Source: Candidatus Trichofilum aggregatum (lineage in GTDB: Bacteria > Chloroflexota > Anaerolineae > Promineifilales > Promineifilaceae). Taken from it: 64,000 bases of DNA. A model generated the notes under the pieces. The model was not told the origin of the DNA and ran no database searches. It saw only the letters and a list, made by a program, of their open reading frames with translations. Below, piece by piece: positions 37,035 to 46,463 of the stretch. Within the stretch, counting starts at the first letter, position 1. Every line of letters starts with the position of its first letter. The position numbers and the translations under genes were made by a program. The stretch is taken from assembly GCA_016716885.1 (NCBI GenBank), contig JADJUV010000009.1, positions 24,690 through 88,689 of the forward strand, given 5' to 3'.

Positions 37035-37967
37035 ATGAAACATTTTCTCAGCTTACTCGATTTTTCACCGGAAGAATTATACGATTGGCTTGATTTAGCC
37101 CATCGGCTGAAGCGCGAATGGCAAACGGGTGGCAACCGGCCTATTCTCCAGGGTAAAAGCCTGGCGTTGGTTTTTCAGAAGCCATCTTTACGTACGCGTG
37201 TCTCTTTTGAAATAGGCATGGTTCATCTAGGTGGGTATGCCTTTTACCTTTCCCCTAATGAAGTAAAAATGGGCGGCCGCGAAAGCATTCCGGACGTGGC
37301 TCGGGTTCTTTCTGGTTATGTGGATGGCATCATGGCACGGGTGTTTGATCACCATCACATCCTGCAACTGGCCGAATATAGCCGGGTGCCCGTTATTAAT
37401 GGCCTGTCTGATTACAATCACCCCGCCCAGGCATTAGCGGACTTGTTTACCATTCAGGAGCAAAAAGGGCAGCTTCAGGGGTTAAAATTGGCTTATGTAG
37501 GTGATAGCAACAATGTAACCCGCTCGTTGCTTTTTGGGGCGATGAAGATGGGTATGCACTTCGCGGCCGCGTCACCTCCCGGTTATACCCTTAGCGAAGA
37601 AGATGTCCATCTGGGCAAATCCATTAGCACCGCCGACTGGCAAACCATTGAGCTTAGCGAAAACCCCGCCGACGCCGTGCGCGAAGCTGATATTATCTAC
37701 ACCGATGTCTGGACAAGCATGGGGCAAGAAGAAGAAACCGCCCAACGGCTTCAGATTTTCCCACCCTACCAGGTCAACCAACAACTTGTCAGCCAGGCCA
37801 ACTCTGAGTGCATCGTGATGCACTGCTTACCGGCTCACCGTGGCGAAGAGATTACAGATGAGGTAGCCGATGGCCCTCACTCGGTCATGTTCCCACAGGC
37901 CGAAAATCGTCTCCATGCCCAAAAAGCCATACTCGTTCGTTTGCTGGCTCCTGATTACAAAGGATGA
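37035..37967 (+). CDS. argF: ornithine carbamoyltransferase
   Basis: This 310-residue enzyme of arginine synthesis joins carbamoyl phosphate and ornithine to citrulline. Motifs: FQKPSLRTRVSFE (the carbamoyl-phosphate loop, SLRTR instead of the common STRTR), HPAQALADL (usually HPCQ), DVWTSMGQE, and the ornithine loop MHCLPAHRGEEIT. The two loop variants are conservative, but they leave ornithine specificity a little less certain than usual. The start region MKHFLSLLDFSPEEL is canonical. The other arg genes are not nearby. Confidence 0.92.
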   Translation: MKHFLSLLDFSPEELYDWLDLAHRLKREWQTGGNRPILQGKSLALVFQKPSLRTRVSFEIGMVHLGGYAFYLSPNEVKMGGRESIPDVARVLSGYVDGIMARVFDHHHILQLAEYSRVPVINGLSDYNHPAQALADLFTIQEQKGQLQGLKLAYVGDSNNVTRSLLFGAMKMGMHFAAASPPGYTLSEEDVHLGKSISTADWQTIELSENPADAVREADIIYTDVWTSMGQEEETAQRLQIFPPYQVNQQLVSQANSECIVMHCLPAHRGEEITDEVADGPHSVMFPQAENRLHAQKAILVRLLAPDYKG

Positions 37968-37972
37968 TGGAT

Positions 37973-38031
37973 GAATTATGAATTATGAAGTGGACACCCC
38001 TTCATCATTCATCCCTCATAATTCATAATTC
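37973..38031. repeat. 16-bp perfect hairpin between argF and the TPR gene
   Basis: GAATTATGAATTATGA (37973-37988) pairs with 38016-38031. It follows the argF stop and ends 12 bases before the next start. It probably affects message stability or ends argF transcription weakly. Confidence 0.7.
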
Positions 38032-38042
38032 CGAGGTTTTCC

Positions 38043-40298
38043 GTGGCTCAAAATCGCGCTCGCTTTGAAGAAGCTTTAGAAAGAGGACATTCCTACGGTT
38101 GGGATCAGCGTTGGGATGACGCTATCCGCGAGTTTGAAAAGGCTCTACAGGAGTTTAGTAACGAACCTGCGCCTTATGCTGGTTTGGGTATGGCCTTTTA
38201 CGAACTCAAACGGTACGAGCCTGCCCTAGAAAATTACAAAAAAGCGGCCCGCCTCTCTCAGGGAGACATCATGTACCTGCAAAGGGTGGCCCAACTACAA
38301 GAGCAATTAAAACGGCATAAAGAGGCCGGGCAAACCTATTTGGCCATTGGCGAAGTGCAGTTACGCCGGCGGCTACTCAATGAAGCTGTTGAAAACTGGA
38401 ATCGGGCCGTCTTTTTGGACCCGGACGCGCTCCGAGGACACCAGCGACTAACCCAAGTCTATCAACGACAAGGGGTGGTTCCCGCGGCCGTGCGCGAATA
38501 CCTGGCGATTGCCCGCATATTGCAAGCCCAGGGTGAAACCGATAAGGCGATGCAGTCGTGCCAGGCGGCATTACAACTTGATTCCCGTAATGCCGATGTT
38601 CTCACGGCGATTGAGTTGCTTCGTCAGGGGGAGTCATTAGCGAACCATTTTGCTCAAGAAACAAGTGCCACCCCATTAGCCCCCGTCCGTGATAGTCTGG
38701 GATTGTTAGATGAGTCGCCTGCCGTGCATGATGGCTCTAGCCCCGCGCAGGAAGCGCAGCGGATTGCCATGGAACGTCTGGCGGAAGTGTTCTTTGGCGA
38801 CGACGATGAAGACGAAGATATCACGGCCACAATGAAGGATGCCCTGATTGTCCAGGCGTTAGATTTTCAAACACGGGGCATGGTCAACGAGGCGATCAGT
38901 GCTTACGAAAAAGCCATTGAAGCCGGGGCACGGGATATGGCCGTTCGCTATAACCTGGGTTTACTGTATCAGGATAAACTGCGGTTCAGTGATGCCATTG
39001 CCCAGTTTGAGACGGCCGTGCAAGACCCTGATTACCGCCTGGGAAGCCATTTTGCTTTGGGTGAATGTTATCGCGCCAGAGGGCACATTGAAAAAGCGCT
39101 GGAGCATTTTGTGGCCGTTCTGCGCATCGTAGACTTAAAAACGGTGAAACGGGATCAGGCCGATCGGTTGATTGAGTTGTACGAGAATCTGACCCAAAGT
39201 TTCCGCACGAAGGGTGAACCAGAACGGGCGACGGCATTTGCCAACACGTTGGTAGAATTTCTCAGCCATAAGGGGTGGGAAGACAAGGTGAAAGAAGCCC
39301 GCCGCCGTTTAGATACGATTTCTTCGGATCGGACGATGATTTTGGGTGACATTATTACGGCGGGGTCAGAGCATGTGCTGGAATCCTTGTATTTGAGCCA
39401 GGAATACGCCAAGCGAGGGATGTACAGCGCGGCCGCGGAAGAAGCCTATCGCGCCATTCAACTTTCCCCCAGTTATTTGCCCGCCCATCTGCAACTAGGT
39501 GATCTGCTCGTTTTACAGAAGCGGCATGAAGCGGCCGCGTTAAAATTCAACACCATCGGTGATGCCTTCCGTGCTCGTACCGATATGGGTGGAGCCATTC
39601 TCGCCTATGAACGGGTCATTGAAGTCGCGCCGCTTGATCTAACCAGCCGGGCACGGCTAATCGATCTGCTCAAGTCCATGGGTGCGTTTGACAATGCCTT
39701 GGAAAATTATCTGGCGATGGGCAACATGTATTATCAATTAGCCCAGGTAGATAAAGCTCGGGCTACCTTTCAGGACGCTTTAAACCTGGCCCAACGGGGT
39801 TCCCCAGAAAAAAACTGGAAAATTCGCCTGCTAAACCAGATTGCTGATATTGATATGCAACGATTGGATTGGCAAAGGGCATTGGTCAGCTACAAAGAGC
39901 TACGCCGGCTTTCTCCTGAAGATGAACGCATTGCCATTACGTTGATTGACCTCTATTACAAAGTGAACCAGCCGAAGAGCGCGCTTAAAGAATTAAATGA
40001 CTACATGATTCAACTCATTAAGGGGGGGAAAAGTGCTAAGGTGGTGGGGATATTGGAAGATATGGTGAAACAGCGGCCAAACGATCCTAACTTGACAAAT
40101 ATGCTGGCAAGGTTATATGTTCAACAGAAGCGGCCGCAAAAAGCGATTGACCTGCTGGACCGCCTGGGTGAAGCCCAACTGGAAGCCGGTAGCACCGAAC
40201 AAGCGGTCGTCACCATCGAGAAAATCTTGACCTTAAACCCTCCCAACGCCACCAGTTACCGCCAATTGGTTACCCAATTGCGACAGAACCTTTCTTAA
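38043..40298 (+). CDS. tetratricopeptide repeat protein
   Basis: This 751-residue, wholly helical protein has around twelve or more TPR units, for example WDDAIREFEKALQEFSNEPA at the start, MVNEAISAYEKAIEAGARDM near 280 and KAIDLLDRLGEAQLEAGS near the end. Acidic linker DDDEDEDI at about 258. No signal peptide, so a cytoplasmic scaffold. GTG start with GAGG upstream. It precedes cdaA by 75 bases and may be co-transcribed, so a link with cyclic di-AMP or envelope control is possible but unproven. Confidence 0.9.
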   Translation: MAQNRARFEEALERGHSYGWDQRWDDAIREFEKALQEFSNEPAPYAGLGMAFYELKRYEPALENYKKAARLSQGDIMYLQRVAQLQEQLKRHKEAGQTYLAIGEVQLRRRLLNEAVENWNRAVFLDPDALRGHQRLTQVYQRQGVVPAAVREYLAIARILQAQGETDKAMQSCQAALQLDSRNADVLTAIELLRQGESLANHFAQETSATPLAPVRDSLGLLDESPAVHDGSSPAQEAQRIAMERLAEVFFGDDDEDEDITATMKDALIVQALDFQTRGMVNEAISAYEKAIEAGARDMAVRYNLGLLYQDKLRFSDAIAQFETAVQDPDYRLGSHFALGECYRARGHIEKALEHFVAVLRIVDLKTVKRDQADRLIELYENLTQSFRTKGEPERATAFANTLVEFLSHKGWEDKVKEARRRLDTISSDRTMILGDIITAGSEHVLESLYLSQEYAKRGMYSAAAEEAYRAIQLSPSYLPAHLQLGDLLVLQKRHEAAALKFNTIGDAFRARTDMGGAILAYERVIEVAPLDLTSRARLIDLLKSMGAFDNALENYLAMGNMYYQLAQVDKARATFQDALNLAQRGSPEKNWKIRLLNQIADIDMQRLDWQRALVSYKELRRLSPEDERIAITLIDLYYKVNQPKSALKELNDYMIQLIKGGKSAKVVGILEDMVKQRPNDPNLTNMLARLYVQQKRPQKAIDLLDRLGEAQLEAGSTEQAVVTIEKILTLNPPNATSYRQLVTQLRQNLS

Positions 40299-40373
40299 GT
40301 CTCGTCAGGTGCAATAACAACATGGTGCCGTTCGCCGTCACCTGACAACTTAACCACTGCCCCAGGTTTTGCC

Positions 40374-41180
40374 TTGGACCAGATCAACTTTTACCTCAGC
40401 CAGCTAACGCTAGATAGCCTTGTTGATATTTTGCTGGTGACAGCCGTCATCGTGGCCGTTTTGCGTGTGATCCGGGGAACGCGAGCCGTCCAACTCCTAC
40501 GGGGCATTATTGTCTTTATCTTGGTAGCGCTGGTACTGGTAGTGGGTTTATCCAACTTCCTGCAACTGCCCGCCTTGGGCTGGCTTATCGACCGAATATT
40601 TCCGGTCATGCTGCTGGCAATTCCCATCATTTTTCAACCAGAGTTACGTCGGGCCTTGGAACGGTTGGGAGGTACAGGTCGCTATTTTCGTTTCTGGCGG
40701 CGTGATCAACATACGCCTATGATCACGGCTATTGCCCAGGCCTGTTTACGGCTTTCACAACGGCGGCATGGGGCACTCATTGTTCTGGAACAAGATACCG
40801 GTTTGCAGGAGTATATTGATACCGGTATTGTGTTGAATGCGGAACCATCACCAGAACTCTTTTTGACTGTGTTTAACAAACATACGGAATTACATGATGG
40901 GGCGGTTATTATACGAGGGAATCGTGTCGCGGCCGCGGCCTGTGTCATGCCCCTTTCCACCAGCAGCCTCTCCGACCGGCAAATGGGATTACGGCACCGC
41001 GCCGCCCTCGGCATCAGCGAAGTGAGTGATGCCGTCGTCATCATCGTTTCCGAAGAAACAGGGCAAGTAGCCATTGCCCACAATGGTCGTATCCTACGCC
41101 GCCAAGACCCAACCCGTCTGGATGCCATCCTACAAGCCTTTTTGCAGAATCGCGGCAAAGCCATTTCTGATGGCCACTGA
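40374..41180 (+). CDS. cdaA: diadenylate cyclase CdaA
   Basis: The 268-residue length and layout fit CdaA: three N-terminal helices (to about 85) and a DAC domain with the catalytic LHDGAVII (about 174) and GLRHRAALG (about 207) motifs. It makes cyclic di-AMP from two ATP. It begins with TTG at 40374; no strong ribosome site is visible. The next gene encodes the YbbR/CdaR partner, as in Firmicutes. A short inverted repeat GTCAGGTG/CACCTGAC lies in the leader (40304-40346). Confidence 0.94.
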   Translation: MDQINFYLSQLTLDSLVDILLVTAVIVAVLRVIRGTRAVQLLRGIIVFILVALVLVVGLSNFLQLPALGWLIDRIFPVMLLAIPIIFQPELRRALERLGGTGRYFRFWRRDQHTPMITAIAQACLRLSQRRHGALIVLEQDTGLQEYIDTGIVLNAEPSPELFLTVFNKHTELHDGAVIIRGNRVAAAACVMPLSTSSLSDRQMGLRHRAALGISEVSDAVVIIVSEETGQVAIAHNGRILRRQDPTRLDAILQAFLQNRGKAISDGH

Positions 41181-41210
41181 TCATCCGATCAGGCCAAAAA
41201 CAACTGACTC

Positions 41211-42559
41211 ATGTTTCGTCGTTCAACCAATCTCCTTCCCGACATCCTCACCATTGTGCTGTCATTGGTACTAGCCATTGTCATCTGGGTCACAGCCGTG
41301 CGTGAAAACAACCCCTTCACAACCCGCACCTTCGAGTTAACCGTAGGATTAACCGGCCTACCAGATAATGCCCTCGTCACCAACACCGTCCAACAAGCCG
41401 TGCGCGTGGAAGTCAACGGCCCCACCGCCACCCTCAACCAACTCCGCCCCGATGATTTCCTGGCCGTCATTGACCTGAGCCAACTCCCCTTTGGTGAATC
41501 ATCCGCTCCTATCCAGGTGCAAGTCGAAGCCGAAGATGTTACTTTGGCTTCCCAATTCCCTGAAACAACCCTCGTCATTCTGGAACGGCAAACAACCCGT
41601 GATATCCCGGTTCTCATCTCCTGCGGGGCACGCCAGCACGCGGCCATACCAGTGCCGATCCCATCAGCGATCCGGCTACCGTACAAATCTCGGGACCAGC
41701 CAGCCGCGTAGAAGAAATTGCCGAAGCGCGTGTCACAGTTCTACTCGACGATGCTCGTGAAAGCATCGTCGTAGCACGACGACCCCTGTTCTACGATCAA
41801 CAAGGCAACGTCGTTGGTACCAACAACCTGAATGTAAGTACAAGCGAAATAAACATCACCGTGCCCATCAGTCAATTGGCCGACTTTGCGGAAAAACCAG
41901 TTGTCGTCAATTGGGTAGGTGAACCAGCCTCCGGCTATCGTCTGCTCAATGTCACCAATGAGCCACGTAGCGTTCTTGTCACCGGTAGTCCTGAGGTTCT
42001 GAGTGAACTGGGCAGCTTGCAAACTGAACCGATTGATATTACCGGAGCCACAGAAACCATTAGTTTACAGGCCACCCTTGTCCTGCCCGATGGGGTAAGT
42101 CTAGACGCATTGCAATCCATCCTCGTTGTCATCGAAGTCGAGCCAATCCTTACCAGCTCCGTTGTGCCCGTTATGCCCGAAATTCGGGCCTTAGGCCCTG
42201 GATTAACGGCAACCCTCAATATTGATACCGTGCGTGTCATTGTGTATGGGCCATTACCCGTATTAGATTCCTTGCAGGAAGATGATGTGCGCGTCACCCT
42301 TGATCTGCTGGGGCTAGAAGAGGGTACCCACAATGTCGCCCCCAACGTAGCCGTTACCGCCACGAGCCTGGAAGTCCGCTCTACTCAACCTGCTTTTGTT
42401 ACGGTTGTCATTACCCGGGCCATTACACCTACTCTACCGACTGACAGTAGTCTGATTAATACAATTCCCCAGGCAAGTGCCATGCCTGGAGTCATTCTCT
42501 GGCTTTCTTTCCCACCTGTTGCCCTATTTTTGTACCAATCACGCCATCGAATCAGTTGA
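41211..42559 (+). CDS. cdaR: YbbR-domain protein (CdaR type), interrupted by a one-base frameshift
   Basis: The first frame gives an N-terminal helix (DILTIVLSLVLAIVIWV) and a YbbR repeat, then stops at 41711. From about 41621 another frame carries the rest: LRGTPARGHTSADPIS, VQISGPASRVEEIAEARV and further YbbR repeats to 42559, ending in a hydrophobic helix near FPPVALFLY. One extra base near 41619-41621 would restore a 449-residue protein. CdaR binds CdaA through the membrane and adjusts its activity. The position after cdaA supports the call. Real mutation and assembly error cannot be separated here. Confidence 0.82.
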
Positions 42560-42787
42560 ACATAATGGTTGGTCGTGTTTCTCATTACCAGAATCTGGTA
42601 ATACTACGCAATACGCGCCTCCCGCTCTATACTTAAGCGATGCAATGATCAAACTGCTTGGATATCTATTCAGCTTTGTACTTGCACGCTTCTGGCGTCT
42701 TTCTGGCCCCTGACTAAAGACCCCCGACAAAAAACTCGTTCATTGTTCTCACGCGTTCGTTAGAAGCGGGTTGCCAGAGGCAAACAT

Positions 42788-42947
42788 TCTAGTACAGCTT
42801 TACACAAGCCCTTAGCCGGTTGAGTCGGAAGACCCATCCCCCCTGCCCGCCCCAGGGGCGGGGTTAAAGGTGGGAGTTTCCGGCGACAAACGAATGGTGA
42901 GACTTGTCATAAAAACATACGTCCACCTTTCATAAAACTGTACTAGA
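42788..42947. mobile_element. 160-bp inverted-repeat element (TCTAGTACAG family)
   Basis: TCTAGTACAG (42788-42797) and CTGTACTAGA (42938-42947) are perfect inverted ends. The interior has AGTCGGAAGACCCATCCCCC, a CGCCCC/GGGGCG stem and CCGGCGACAAAC. A reverse copy lies at 16971-17135 and a partial one at 26610-26690. The rest of 42560-43054 shows no gene. Confidence 0.65.
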
Positions 42948-43054
42948 CTTACATGAAATAGGTTTGGCCGACATGGTTGAACATATCCCATTGTCACCCC
43001 TTCGGTAAATTTTGGGGTTAACTGGCTAAATCGTTATCTGTTTTGAGGTAAACC

Positions 43055-44413
43055 ATGACTCGTAAACCTTTGGTCGCTCTGGTAGGGCGACCTAATGTGG
43101 GTAAATCCACTCTTTTTAATCGTATTGTAGGACGGCGGATGGCCGTTGTTTCTGATGTGGCGGGAACTACCCGTGACCGTCTTTACGCGGAAGCCGAATG
43201 GAATGGTGTCGCTTTTATGCTGGTAGACACAGGTGGTATTGAATTGCTAGAGGGCTGGCATACGGAACCGCTGTCTGAAGATTCGGAAAGGTTTTTGCCG
43301 CTCATTCGGCGGCAGGCGGAAGTAGCCATTCAAGATGCAGATGTGATTGTGCAGGTGGTAGATGGGCAAGTTGGTCTAACAGCGGCGGATCGAGAAGTGG
43401 GCAAGATTCTCCATCGGGCGAACAAACCGATTCTTATTGCCGCGAACAAACTGGAGTCCAGTAAATTAAGCGATGCGGCCTATGAATTTTATGAGTTGGG
43501 ATTGGGTGAAGTATTTGCCATTTCTGCTTATCATGGCACAGGCAGCGGTGATTTACTGGATGCGATGGTGGAATTTTTGCCCCCATCACCACCGGAAGAA
43601 GCGGATGAGACCATTAAGGTAGCCATTTTGGGGCGGCCTAATGTGGGTAAATCTACGCTGGTAAACAAGATCGTGGGCGAAGATCGCGTTATTGTCAGCC
43701 CCATTGCGGGGACAACTCGTGATGCTATTGACACGAGAGTGCAGGCTCATGGGCAGGATTTCACCCTTATTGATACGGCGGGTATCCGGCGGCGGGGCAA
43801 AATTGATCCAGGCGTAGAGAAATATAGTGTTCTACGGGCCATGAAAGCACTTGATCGGGCGGATGTGGCATTGTTGCTGGTGAATGCGGAGGAGGGGATC
43901 ATTGCCCAGGATTTGCATGTGGGTGGCATGTTGCAGGATGCTTCATCCGGGGTGATCTTATTGGTGAATAAATGGGATGCGGTAGAGAAGGATACGCATT
44001 CGATGAACGTGTTTACCGAAAAGATGAGGGAAGAGTTTAATTTCCTGCCTTATGCGCCTTTGTTGTTTATTTCGGCTGAACTGGGGCAACGGGTCAACAA
44101 GATTTTGCCGCTGGTGTCTGAAGTATATAAAGCCCGGTATCGCCGAGTGGCTACGGGGGATTTGAACCGCTGGATGCGCGAAGCGTTGGATGCGAATCAA
44201 CCTATCCAAAGGGCAGGAACACCCCTCAAGTTTTATTTTGCCACCCAAGTGGCCGTGGCCCCACCCACGTTTGTCTTTTTTGTGAACCGACCGGAGTGGG
44301 TTCATTTTGGTTATCAACGGTATTTGGAGAATCGGTTGCGGGAGACATTTCCCTTTGAGGGCACGCCGGTTAAGTTATTGTTCCGGGGAAGGGAGAAGGA
44401 AGAGGAAAGGTAG
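43055..44413 (+). CDS. der: ribosome-assembly GTPase Der (EngA)
   Basis: This 452-residue protein has tandem G domains: GRPNVGKSTLFNRI with DTGGIE and NKLE, then GRPNVGKSTLVNKI (about 191) with DTAGIRRRG and NKWD, and a C-terminal KH-like domain (FFVNRPEWVHFGYQRYLENR). Der is needed for 50S subunit maturation. GAGG sits six bases before the ATG. Length is normal. It contains no GCGGCCGC site and sits in the longest motif-free stretch of the window (about 40.9-44.9 kb). Confidence 0.97.
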   Translation: MTRKPLVALVGRPNVGKSTLFNRIVGRRMAVVSDVAGTTRDRLYAEAEWNGVAFMLVDTGGIELLEGWHTEPLSEDSERFLPLIRRQAEVAIQDADVIVQVVDGQVGLTAADREVGKILHRANKPILIAANKLESSKLSDAAYEFYELGLGEVFAISAYHGTGSGDLLDAMVEFLPPSPPEEADETIKVAILGRPNVGKSTLVNKIVGEDRVIVSPIAGTTRDAIDTRVQAHGQDFTLIDTAGIRRRGKIDPGVEKYSVLRAMKALDRADVALLLVNAEEGIIAQDLHVGGMLQDASSGVILLVNKWDAVEKDTHSMNVFTEKMREEFNFLPYAPLLFISAELGQRVNKILPLVSEVYKARYRRVATGDLNRWMREALDANQPIQRAGTPLKFYFATQVAVAPPTFVFFVNRPEWVHFGYQRYLENRLRETFPFEGTPVKLLFRGREKEEER

Positions 44414-44479
44414 TATGGGGGTGCGTTTGTTGTTACTCCGGATGAAATTGATTTTCACCGATATGATGCGTGGTAGTTT

Positions 44480-45388
44480 ATGACGACGCGGAAGAAGAAA
44501 CGACGACAACCGAAGATTTTAGCGGTGGTGAACCGGAAGGGCGGTGTTGCCAAGACAACGACGGCGATTAACCTGGCGCATGGGTTGTCGCGGCGGTTGT
44601 TGCTGCGCGTTGCGCCGGAGGATGTGGATAAGATTGAGGAGAAAGATCGGTTGGTGGAGTTTCAAGGGACAACGATGTATGTGCGGGGGCATGTGCTGCT
44701 GGTAGACCTGGACCCGCAGGGGCATTGTGCGCGGGGGTTGGGGCTGGATGTGGGTACGGCCGATATTGGTGAGGTGCTGATGGGTCGGCAGACGCTGTCT
44801 GAGGCGGTTGTGTCTGCGGATCGCTCGGAAGGGGGTTATCCTCGTCCGAATTTGTGGTTGTTGCCATCGTCGGATAATTTGGAGTTGGCGAAGCAGGCTT
44901 TATTGCAGAAGAGTTTGGAAGATGGGGGGCGACATAACATCGCGGCCGCGCTCTTACGCCGTTTAGCCCATGCCGTAGAACGGTTTGCTTATATCATTCT
45001 GGATTGTCCACCCAACCTGGACACCTTTACCCAGGCGATTTACCATTTTGCCGAGGCGGCTATTGTGCCTGTAAAACCAGATTATTTTAGTATGGTGGGC
45101 ATTACCCAGCATGTGGCTAATATTCGTGAGTCTCAGATGAAAGGCATTGATATTGCCATTCATACGATTGTGCCGACGATGATGGTTCCCCGGCAAAACT
45201 TGGATCAACAGATGATGGATTCGTTGTTAGAGGTTTATGGGCAGGCGGTAGCCGAACCGATTCCCCGGAGTCAGATGGTGGCAGAGGCGCCCGCTTATCA
45301 TCTGACCATTTTCGAGTATGATCCGAAGGGAGAGAACCCGGCAACGGTGGCGTATCAGAAGTTAGTGGATAGGGTGTATCATGGCTAA
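44480..45388 (+). CDS. ParA-family ATPase
   Basis: This 302-residue deviant-Walker ATPase has VNRKGGVAKTTTAINLAHGL (Ala in place of the usual Gly), an insertion of about 35 residues, then LLVDLDPQGHCARGLGL and the Walker B-like YIILDCPPNLD. A basic leader TTRKKKRRQPK could bind DNA. No ParB or parS-like site is visible; the next gene, overlapping by eight bases, encodes a coiled coil that may be its partner. It is probably a positioning or segregation ATPase for a cell structure or DNA rather than the main chromosome ParA. Confidence 0.88.
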   Translation: MTTRKKKRRQPKILAVVNRKGGVAKTTTAINLAHGLSRRLLLRVAPEDVDKIEEKDRLVEFQGTTMYVRGHVLLVDLDPQGHCARGLGLDVGTADIGEVLMGRQTLSEAVVSADRSEGGYPRPNLWLLPSSDNLELAKQALLQKSLEDGGRHNIAAALLRRLAHAVERFAYIILDCPPNLDTFTQAIYHFAEAAIVPVKPDYFSMVGITQHVANIRESQMKGIDIAIHTIVPTMMVPRQNLDQQMMDSLLEVYGQAVAEPIPRSQMVAEAPAYHLTIFEYDPKGENPATVAYQKLVDRVYHG

Positions 45389-46001
45389 ACGGAAAATTAA
45401 TAACCCACTGGATGATTTACCGGTGTTTGACCCGGATGGGTTGGCGGTGATGACGCCGGACGCGGCCGCAACACCGGCCGGTCCAGCGACCATAGAGTTT
45501 ACGGAACAGGACGCGGCCGCGACCTTGCGTACCGAACAGTTGGAAGCGTTGGAAGCCAAAATCCAGCAGGAATCCAAAGCGGCGATGCAGTTGCTGGATC
45601 AGATTAAGGAACAGTTCAACCGGCAAATTGAGCGGCTACAACGGGAGCGGGATTTGTTTCAGGCAGAACTGACGCGGGAACGCGAAGGAAAAATTAGCCT
45701 GGAACGGCAAATTGCTCGTTTGCAGGTTCACGCGGAACAGGTGCAACGAATGGAGCTTTTGCTGGCGGAAGAGCGTTCTCAGCGCATGAGTCTGGAAAAG
45801 CAGGTGTCGCGCATAGAAACTGAGTTGCAAATGACCAAGAAGTTGGAACAGCAACTGAGTGAGGAGCGCTCGGCCAGGATTAATGTGCAGTCACGGGCCG
45901 CGGCCGCGGAAGCCAAAGCGGCTAAACTTGAAGGTGAACTCCAGGCGCGACAAAACCCATCGGGCAACCGCTCATTTTTAGATCGGTTGCGCGGCGGATG
46001 A
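45381..46001 (+). CDS. coiled-coil protein next to ParA
   Basis: The 206 residues have no recognised domain. An acidic, Ala-rich N-terminus (1-55) is followed by a long coiled coil from about 55 to 190 (LEALEAKIQQESKAAMQLLD, RERDLFQAELTREREGKISL) and a basic end SFLDRLRGG. Its ATG lies inside the last codons of parA, so expression is coupled. It may be the ParA partner or cargo adaptor; this is inferred from position only. Confidence 0.8.
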   Translation: MAKRKINNPLDDLPVFDPDGLAVMTPDAAATPAGPATIEFTEQDAAATLRTEQLEALEAKIQQESKAAMQLLDQIKEQFNRQIERLQRERDLFQAELTREREGKISLERQIARLQVHAEQVQRMELLLAEERSQRMSLEKQVSRIETELQMTKKLEQQLSEERSARINVQSRAAAAEAKAAKLEGELQARQNPSGNRSFLDRLRGG

Positions 46002-46013
46002 GACATGAGTTTA

Positions 46014-46046
46014 AGATTGGTTCAATCTTCGAGATTGAACCAATCT
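46014..46046. terminator. 15-bp hairpin after the parA operon
   Basis: AGATTGGTTCAATCT and its inverse pair around TCG. There is no T-tract, so it is either a weak terminator or a structured spacer; it ends five bases before the next ATG. Confidence 0.5.
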
Positions 46047-46050
46047 CTAA

Positions 46051-46434
46051 ATGCTGTGCTTTGTTATGATCAATGAACCCTTGCGGCTGGCCCTGTGGAT
46101 TATTGGCTTGACCCTACTCTCAGGGGTGGGGGATGCGTTTGGCTTTTTGCACGCGGCCGCGATGTGGCACGAAGGGCGGTTGATCTGGCGGGAGTTTGGT
46201 CTGTCGGCTCTGGGTTTTGCGGGGGGCATTAGCACCTTCTGGCTGGCGGTACGCTACATGAAACAGGCGGGCATTGTGGCCCCGGAGATACAAACTCTCA
46301 TCTGGTTTGCCGTCACCCTCATTGGTGTGGCTCTCGCCAGCGGCAAGTTCTTCCACTGGGCCTGGCGCGAACAAGTTGTGGCCATAGGTGTGCTGATGGG
46401 CATTGGTTGGCTTATGGTCCAAGCTGGAGAGTAA
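46051..46434 (+). CDS. small four-helix membrane protein, unknown
   Basis: The 127 residues form about four membrane helices (LALWIIGLTLLSGVGDAFGF, LGFAGGISTFWLAV, LIWFAVTLIGVALASG, VVAIGVLMGIGWLMV). I do not recognise a family. The start may be 46051 or the ATG at 46066; no ribosome site is clear for either. It is in line with the parA and DUF4236 genes. Confidence 0.65.
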   Translation: MLCFVMINEPLRLALWIIGLTLLSGVGDAFGFLHAAAMWHEGRLIWREFGLSALGFAGGISTFWLAVRYMKQAGIVAPEIQTLIWFAVTLIGVALASGKFFHWAWREQVVAIGVLMGIGWLMVQAGE

Positions 46435-46463
46435 ATTAAGTACACGATCGAGGTTACCGCATA

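Noticed and set aside
42477..42713. Small gene after cdaR
   Set aside because: Mostly overlaps the end of the YbbR gene in another frame and has no ribosome site.
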